Source: Welwitschia mirabilis
Lineage: Eukaryota; Gnetophyta; Gnetopsida; Welwitschiales
Assembly: GCA_051453625.1 (NCBI GenBank)
Contig: JBOZIK010000001.1
Coordinates: 185,882,782 to 185,946,781, forward strand
Reading direction: 5' to 3'
Length of the DNA: 64,000 nucleotides
Numbering within the stretch: position 1 is the first letter of the stretch; the number at the start of each line of letters is the position of its first letter. The notes beneath the pieces were generated by a model that saw only the letters and a program-made list of their open reading frames with translations, was not told where the DNA came from and ran no database searches. Of this stretch, positions 58,174-64,000 are shown in pieces. The position numbers and the translations under genes were made by a program.

Positions 58174-58341
58174 GATGGCGTCAGATGCACCGTCTGCGCC
58201 CATGGCAGTGCCCTTGGGGCCTTTCTTCACCCCCTGCACTGCCACGACACCCCTCTTTTTCAACATTCGTACGTCTTCCTATGGCACCTCTCATGAGGTT
58301 TATTCTCAATGCCTTCTTCAAATGTTGGGCATTCACAATGG
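58174..58341 (+). CDS. Possible first exon of an unrecognised gene or pseudogene
   Basis: A GC-rich stretch opens with ATG in good plant context (GCAGCGATGGCG) and stays open for 56 codons (begins M-A-S-D-A-P-S-A-P-M) to a donor-like GGC/GTAAGC at 58342. An overlapping frame from 58164 (begins M-L-Q-R-W-R-Q-M) is also open and Arg-rich like an organelle presequence. A strong acceptor (TTTCACAG/GTTGAGGG) lies at about 58545. In the first frame the spliced product would stop after eight codons; in the second it continues about 20 codons. I recognise neither. It could be the 5' end of the gene whose later fragment is at 60645. Confidence 0.25.
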
Positions 58342-60644
58342 CGTAAGCAAACACTAAAGAAATTTAGCTTCTAGATTTCAGCCCGAAAGTAAATGCATTT
58401 TCTTAAGGATAGTCTTTTGTTCAAAATTGGTTTCCAATACCATTTGCTTTTAAGGTTTGAAGTTGTTAAGGGGCATTTATAGACTATTTCTGTTTTTATT
58501 AAATCATGATTGTTGTGGGTTTGCTTCTTGCTTACTTTCACAGGTTGAGGGTTTTCCTAGTTGCAGATAAAGTCTTCTTATTTCCTCTTAATATCTTGTG
58601 GTGAAGTCTTGCTCTTATAGTGTTGTACTTTTAAACCATGGTGACATAAGAATGTTGAAGAATCTATAGCATTTACAACCTCCTACCGTTGCGTCTTTGC
58701 TACCTCTTTCACTCAGTCCAGATCCTAATGCAGATCTCCTGAAAGAAGATCCTATGGGTGTTGCACAGTCGTGCTTCTGTGTTCAATGACGGTTGCCCTT
58801 TTACAATATTAACGATAGCCGTCCTTCCTTTCTTAAAGTACTACAGGACGGTTTCCTTTGTAAATGGGTGGACAAGAAAACATTAATACTTTCAAGGATT
58901 TTTGGTTGACTTTCATGTTGTCCTTAATACGGTGCTTATAGTGCCATCCTAGTAGCTGAAAGAGCACAGAGAAGTGCTATCACAGGTAGGGTTTAGGCCC
59001 AACCTCTATGTTTTGATTTCAACCTCTCATTCTTTTTGTGCAGGGTAAACAACTACATTGTGCAAGAGGAATGGGCTAGAATGGCATTCTTAAGAAGTGA
59101 GAGATTCAAAGTAGAGGTAGAAGTAACATCTATGATGGAATAAGCACACTGGAGCTTAGATAGCTTAGGTTTAATCTCCTCAAGAAACTCGATCTCCAAA
59201 GAGTGAAGGCTTCTAGGGTTTAAGTCGAGAGTAAAAAAGAAATGACAAGATCTCAGAGTGAATTGGCAGAGACGACAGTTGCATCGTTTCAAACTTCTTC
59301 CATCCATTTAAGACGGAAGAAAATGCTCTCACTAATGGAGTCATTCCAATGCCCTCAGAACCAAAAACAGCCATGTTTTCTAACATTACCTTCTGGTTAA
59401 AATCTGATTAAGTTCCAAAATGCAGTATTAGTAATCTTAGAATCATCTGTGTTATCGCTTAATAGTTTTTTTTTAAATGCAAAAATGTTTAAACTCATCT
59501 AAATAAAAAATCTAATACTAAACAGTGACTAAAGATATAGATAAGTTAGTCTTAGTTATGTTTTGAAATACTATTGAATATGAATGAGGAGAAAGTGATG
59601 ATTTCATGTGATTTTTATCGTCCCTAAAAAGTTCATCTAGAAATCCTTTATGGTCGTGGACGCTATCTCGACATTTTTTCTTTTATTTACATTATCATGC
59701 ATTTTATTCTTTGCTTTGAGTATTCAGATTTATTTTTACTTTGTAGGATAAAATCTGACATTGTCATTCCTTACTAAGGGTTTTGTTTGATCATGACACT
59801 CATGGCGGTTTGCAATATGCTTTGCACCACAAAAGGTGTTACTATCTGTAAGTATTTGAGCTTTAATAGGTTTCTTGTTACTTAGATCTCGAATCTGATT
59901 CAATTGTGAGTAGACAGCAAAGCTTAAAGCCTTTTTCCCATTTGATTCAGCTATGGAATAATTAAATTGGAGGAATCTTTACTCACACCTACTTCAATCT
60001 TTGGACTTTTGCTATAACCCATTTATACAACCTTCGTATATTTGTATCCCATTCTAATTGGATAAAAATCTTTTCACGTGCTCCTTGTTTTTATTCCTGA
60101 AGCTTCTATGAAACATGGTAATTCACTTACGAGATATACTACTTCCCTATTTTCTTTATTAATAGAGTTTCTCAAAAAAATGATTCCTCTGTAATTGTGT
60201 CAGTTGTTTTATTTTGTATGTGTATATATATATATATATTCTTGGAGTTTATAATATAGAAAGTAGCATTTTTATCTTTCTTTCTTTCTCAATGTTTCCA
60301 ATTCTATGCTCTTAAGTATAGAAATAAAAGATTTACAACGTCTTTGAACAAATTCTCTACATTATTTTTAGAAGATATACCACTCTTGATTGTAGGGATA
60401 AATGCTTTTATTAAATATTGAAAACTACTGTCAGACAATATTTCTAATAATAAAATATTAATTCTACAAATTCAAGCTTATGTTTCTTCTAATGCAGTGC
60501 CATATAGACATGCTCTAGGATTTTTGTTTTTGTAGTTCAAGTTTTCTTACAAAATTCATTCCAATATAAGATCATTTTAGAATGCAGGCTACCAATTTGA
60601 GCAGTTTAGCTTCAAACTTCTTTTAAAGGAACAACCAAGATCAT
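58342..60644. other. Mixed-composition tract with gene-like pieces, none recognised
   Basis: A short open stretch at about 58667-58785 (P-P-T-V-A-S-L-L-P-L-S, then S-P-D-P-N-A-D-L-L-K-E-D) and an 84-codon minus-strand frame at 59053-59307 are more GC-rich than the surroundings, but no family could be named. T-rich stretches ending in AG are frequent. A (TA)n run lies at 60221-60239. The tract may be an eroded, intron-containing host gene. Confidence 0.3.
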
Positions 60645-60820
60645 CAGATACACATATGAAACCTTAGACATTGAGAAAAAAAAAAAGTTTGTGCACAACG
60701 TTTATGATGCCATTGCACCTCACTTCAATTCCACATGATTTGCAAAGCGGTCCAAAGTAGCAGAGTTCCTTCAATCCTTACCAAATAGCTCTATTGTCTT
60801 AGATGTGGGATGTGCAAGGG
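60645..60820 (+). pseudogene. TRM9-like tRNA wobble-uridine methyltransferase, exon fragment
   Basis: The frame reads Y-E-T-L-D-I-E, a Lys run, F-V-H-N-V-Y-D-A-I-A-P-H-F-N-S-T, then F-A-K-R-S-K-V-A-E-F-L-Q-S-L-P, and S-I-V-L-D-V-G-C-A. This matches the N-terminal part and the start of the SAM-binding motif I (typical L-D-A-G-C-G-N-G-K) of TRM9/ALKBH8-type methyltransferases, which complete 5-methoxycarbonylmethyluridine at the tRNA wobble position. It is damaged: a TGA at 60736-60738 replaces the Arg of S-T-R-F-A-K-W (CGA to TGA), the Trp is Arg, and motif I is lost after G-C. An 11-A run inside the frame keeps the phase. No further methyltransferase motifs were found downstream, so I call it a pseudogene fragment. 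Confidence 0.75.
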
Positions 60821-61034
60821 ATGAGAGAGAAAGAGGAAGGGAGAATTGTAGTGAATCAGGCGAATTAAAGTCCTTAAGCCAAGAAGGAAAGTAGATCAGG
60901 GCTTACATGAAACTGGCATTCCTAAGAGGTGACGAAAGAACACTTAAGAGCATTACATATTCCCCTTCTTTATAACTTGTATCACCATGATCTCAACGTG
61001 ATGCTAGTTATCTTCATTAGTGATCATGAGATGA

Positions 61035-61352
61035 GTGTTTATTTTTTTGTTAGGTCTCGTGGTAATCAACCCTGACTCTAAGAACACTACCCTATCTGAT
61101 TTCTCAGAGGGCCCTTCTCCAAATTTCGATTCAGAGTGCATGCATGATTTCGATTAAGCAGGCAGGATGGATGGGGGTACTCAGCATGCGAAGTATAATG
61201 GAAAGGTCTTGAGGATGATAAGGGCCCAGTTCCAACCAGTAACACCTATGACAGCGGGCATTTCCAAAGAAAAGAGATTTAGGAAGGAGGAAAGGCTAAA
61301 TGATATGATTACTGCTAATGTTTGTCTGCGTCATGGAGGTAGTCCCATGTGA
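61035..61352 (+). pseudogene. Decayed open frame, unrecognised
   Basis: After an acceptor-like 'tttttttgttag' the frame is open from about 61052 to 61350 except for one TAA at 61156-61158. It contains S-E-G-P-S-P-N-F-D-S-E-C-M-H-D before the stop and G-K-V-L-R-M-I-R-A-Q-F-Q-P-V-T-P-M-T and K-E-K-R-F-R-K-E-E-R-L-N after it. Composition is gene-like. I do not recognise the family; it might belong to the same eroded locus as the TRM9-like fragment or to a LINE. Confidence 0.3.
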
Positions 61353-61810
61353 CGTACGCCTAATGAGGTGGCTTCAAGGCTTGAGGTGATACGTCTCACA
61401 TGCAATGATCCTTAATTAGTGCCTACAACATAGGTGACGCTCAAAAGCATGCATAACAGCTTTCATTTCAATGAGGTTGTTTAGCATAACAGCAACAACA
61501 ATTGAGGATTTAATGCCATAGTTAATGGTTTAACTCCTTGCACAATCACAAACACCTTTTTTTTTTTTTTTTTGAAAATTCCCCTTTGATTGACTTATTC
61601 TGTGCCTTAGATTAAGGTTTTCATCATGGTCGTTTATTCAAATTTTCCAGTAACTCCCTAACAAGTTTCTTAATGTAATTAGAATGGTATAGTGTGTGTA
61701 TATATATAACTATGTTTTCCTTTAAAAATAATTTCTTAGCAATAATTATGCCTAACCAAATCTAAACCTAGGCTCTTATAACAACTTCACAACAACTATG
61801 CTAGTAGAAT
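61353..61810. other. Mixed DNA before LTR D, nothing recognised
   Basis: A poly-T run lies at about 61557-61574 and a short (TA)n-like run at about 61694-61708. By position the right part should be the internal sequence of the minus-strand element that starts with LTR D, but no coding motif is visible. Confidence 0.4.
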
Positions 61811-61817
61811 CGTTAAC

Positions 61818-61880
61818 CTAGGGCTTTGATACTAAAATGTGACACTCATATTTTGCTAACCTAGGGCTTTGATACTAAAA
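61818..61880 (-). other. Duplicated primer-binding site next to LTR D
   Basis: 'GCTTTGATACTA' occurs at 61823-61834 and 61866-61877, each followed by 'aaaa' and an LTR-end sequence TGTGACACTC or TGTAACACTC. On the minus strand this is TAGTATCAAAGC, a primer-binding site for initiator tRNA-Met. The repeated unit is 43 bp ('aacctagggctttgatacta' onward). The same multiplication is seen after copies A and B. Confidence 0.75.
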
Positions 61881-63425
61881 TGTAACACTCATATTTCTAG
61901 CTTTGAAATTTATGAATGTTACTTATTTATCAAAGAGTTAAGTTTTTACCCTTTCCCTCTATCATATGCATTAATTATAAATTAATCATATTTTTAATAG
62001 AAAATTTAGTTGCATTAATTATAAATTAATCATATTTTTAATAGAAAATTTAGCTCTATATTGTTTATCTCAAGTAATTATAACTTCCTTTAATGATAAC
62101 TCTCTCTAATGTGGTCCTCTCCTTTATCATACCTTAATTGTTCCATTTTTTCATAAATAAAAATAACTTTTACAAGAGATAGTAGATTAATGATTGTCTA
62201 ATTAAATTTTTGGAAATATAACAAGTCTATAATATCACAATTTATTCTATCAAGTTATAAATAAATTTTTTGTAAGAAAAACGATAAAAATAAAAATATT
62301 TTTAACAAGAAAATTAGTCTCATTTACTATTACATGTTCAAAGCTATATCTAAAATTGTATGTGATTCAATTTTTAAAAAGTATTCTTAAAACCACAATC
62401 GCTAAAAATTTTAAGATTCATAAAGAACTATAAATTTTATTCGAAGACAAATTCTCAAGAAATGTTTGCAAGAGATGCATAGTCAGATGCATAGTCAAAC
62501 TTTATATTTCATTGAAATAATAGCTTAAGAAAGATGTATATAATCCAATATTCAATGTATTTTTAAGATAATTATAATATAGAGGAATTCAAGATTTTCA
62601 ACAGGTATATAAGTATTACTCTAAAACAATTTCTCAACATAAACTGGAAAAGATAATCTCCTCTTTTCTTTTTTCTCCTCGGCAATCAAACTCTAGTTTT
62701 ATCACCTATATAATGCAAGAATTATGGAGTGAAAACCATGAAAATTTCACAGTTCCTAGTATGGTTTAGCCAAGGCAAGTTTAAGGTACGAAGTCTCAAG
62801 ATTTTAATAAGGCAAGAATCAATGTCAAAGATTTGAAAAGGATAATCTCATAGATATGATATAAGAAAATAACCAGTTTTTTAACATATGTCATCATAAT
62901 ATTTTTCAATTTCCTCCACTACCTCATTTGGTAATCTATAGGGTCTATTGTCTCTCTCAGTGACTTGTGGATTTCTCATAATATATTCTTCTACTCCATT
63001 GCTTCATTCAACGATCTGTGAAGCTCACTGCCTTATTTGACAATCTGTGGTATAATTAACAAATCAATCAATCCCACTGCTTCATTCAATGATCTATGGG
63101 TTCTCGCTTTCCACTATCTCATTCTATGATCTATGAAAAACTCATTCTATGAAATTTTAAGAATCCAAGGTATCATAGAAGCATAAGAAAGATGTATTTT
63201 CAAATAAAGATCCTCAACAAGAATAGAACTTCATGAAGATTTCCATGAGAAAGTGGTAAAAACTAGGATTTTAAATCAAGAATGCATTTGTTCGAGTACT
63301 AATAATATGCATATCTAATAGCTTTTTAAGTTTTGCAAGAAAATGTGTAAAACATAAATGCATAAAGAAATGCGTGCAAGAAAAGGGTTGAATAAGGATG
63401 CAAGAATTTAAATGGGAATCATACT
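61881..63425 (-). mobile_element. Minisatellite-bearing LTR, copy D (minus orientation)
   Basis: The plus strand begins 'tgtaacactcatatttctag' and aligns with copy C along its length ('gggttaag/gagttaag', 'aggaattcaa', 'gcaaggcaagtttaaggtac', the minisatellite, 'aagaaatgcatgcaagaaaagggttgaataaggatgcaag' in shortened form). Homology ends at about 63425, where another repeat begins, so the LTR start is truncated. A small internal duplication ('tgcattaattataaattaatcat') lies at about 61967-62045. Confidence 0.75.
62915..63150. repeat. Minisatellite inside LTR D
   Basis: About six units of the family consensus in reverse complement ('ccactacctcatttggtaatc', 'ctcactgccttatttgacaat', 'cccactgcttcattcaatgat'). 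Confidence 0.82.
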
Positions 63426-64000
63426 TTTACATGAGTTTATATAAGGGCATTCTATTATGATATATTCTTTCCTATTGTCTTTTATCAAGATGTTACAGTG
63501 AGATATGAGGGGTCTCTTATGCTTGGTGATGGAGGATTATTAATAGATATTTTGGCCAACCCATAAATTTGATTTATATTAATATACATGTTTATTATTA
63601 TCATTCATGTATTATAATTCCTCATTAGGGTTGAATGTTACAACCTTAAGAGTTCTTGACCAGCTGCATCATCTAGTTTTACATATAGTTATTATGCATA
63701 TGTACATATATTCGTGTGTATTATTTGTTGATGTGGGTTTGAATATTGAGTTCTTGCATTATTCCTTACATTGTTTTATGCCTAGAATTGCCAAATGCCA
63801 CTGATACAGACCACTTTGATCTATATTATACTCATGCTTATTATTGAAGATTAAAAAGAGATCTAAGATAAAACTATATGTGGTTTAAATTTCTCTAAAT
63901 AAGGATTACATAGGCATAGTTGCTTAGCTATTGGTGTAACCAACCACTCGACTATAACCTACATATTTCATATGTGTGCTCCTAATCAAGATTTCTAATT
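63426..64000. repeat. Dispersed repeat shared with 49240-49476, then unassigned DNA
   Basis: 63431-63585 matches 49250-49476 as described for that entry. Beyond about 63600 a 65-codon plus-strand frame (63607-63804) has no recognisable domain. Confidence 0.55.

Overview
The window is nuclear DNA of a land plant with a large, AT-rich, repeat-filled genome. The evidence is plant-type LTR retrotransposons (Ty1/Copia and Athila/Tat-like Ty3/Gypsy), plant L1-type LINEs, tRNA-derived SINEs, and one intact-looking plant-specific transcription factor gene with spliceosomal introns. The GC-rich gene (about 14.37-16.0 kb) in a very AT-rich background would suit a flowering plant, perhaps a monocot with an AT-rich genome; that placement is a low-confidence inference. 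No bacterial features (operons, CRISPR, insertion sequences) are present.

The one convincing host gene is on the minus strand at 14368-15676. It encodes a B-box zinc-finger / CCT-domain protein of the CONSTANS-LIKE 6/16 type (BBX structure group III). It has three exons: a long first exon (B-box and acidic middle), a second exon with most of the CCT domain, and a 36-nt coding third exon that supplies the last CCT residues (GRFVKR). A polyadenylation signal lies at about 14154-14159, and a GC-rich promoter with CCAAT and ACGT elements lies at 15680-15960. A decayed fragment of a TRM9-like tRNA wobble-uridine methyltransferase gene lies at 60645-60820, in a slightly more GC-rich tract (58.0-61.4 kb) that holds other unrecognised gene-like pieces.

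Layout. 0-4.2 kb: AT-rich DNA with a GC-rich island of unknown origin (1368-2210). 4.2-10.4 kb: two plus-strand copies (A, B) of an LTR family that carries an internal minisatellite and is followed by repeated primer-binding sites, with a SINE and a 27-bp coding-like repeat between them. 10.7-12.3 kb: plus-strand LINE remnant. 12.3-16.1 kb: the BBX gene and its flanks. 17.2-20.1 kb: minus-strand LINE remnant. 20.3-44.7 kb: a three-level nest. A plus-strand Copia element is split by a minus-strand Gypsy element (23230-42957, with a 5-bp target duplication TTAAG), which is itself split by a minus-strand Copia element (about 28.3-36.8 kb). 44.7-53.2 kb: two diverged copies of an unidentified 2.5-kb repeat. 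53.2-55.1 and 61.8-63.4 kb: two minus-strand copies (C, D) of the minisatellite LTR family. 63.4-64 kb: another dispersed repeat.

The assembly has many N gaps. Eight of the ten 100-N gaps are flanked by near-identical segments of equal (in one case almost equal) length, which look like unmerged contig ends or haplotypes rather than real tandem duplications. All transposon reading frames seen are broken. I found no convincing undescribed system; the most unusual items are the minisatellite LTR family with multiplied primer-binding sites and the nested insertion.
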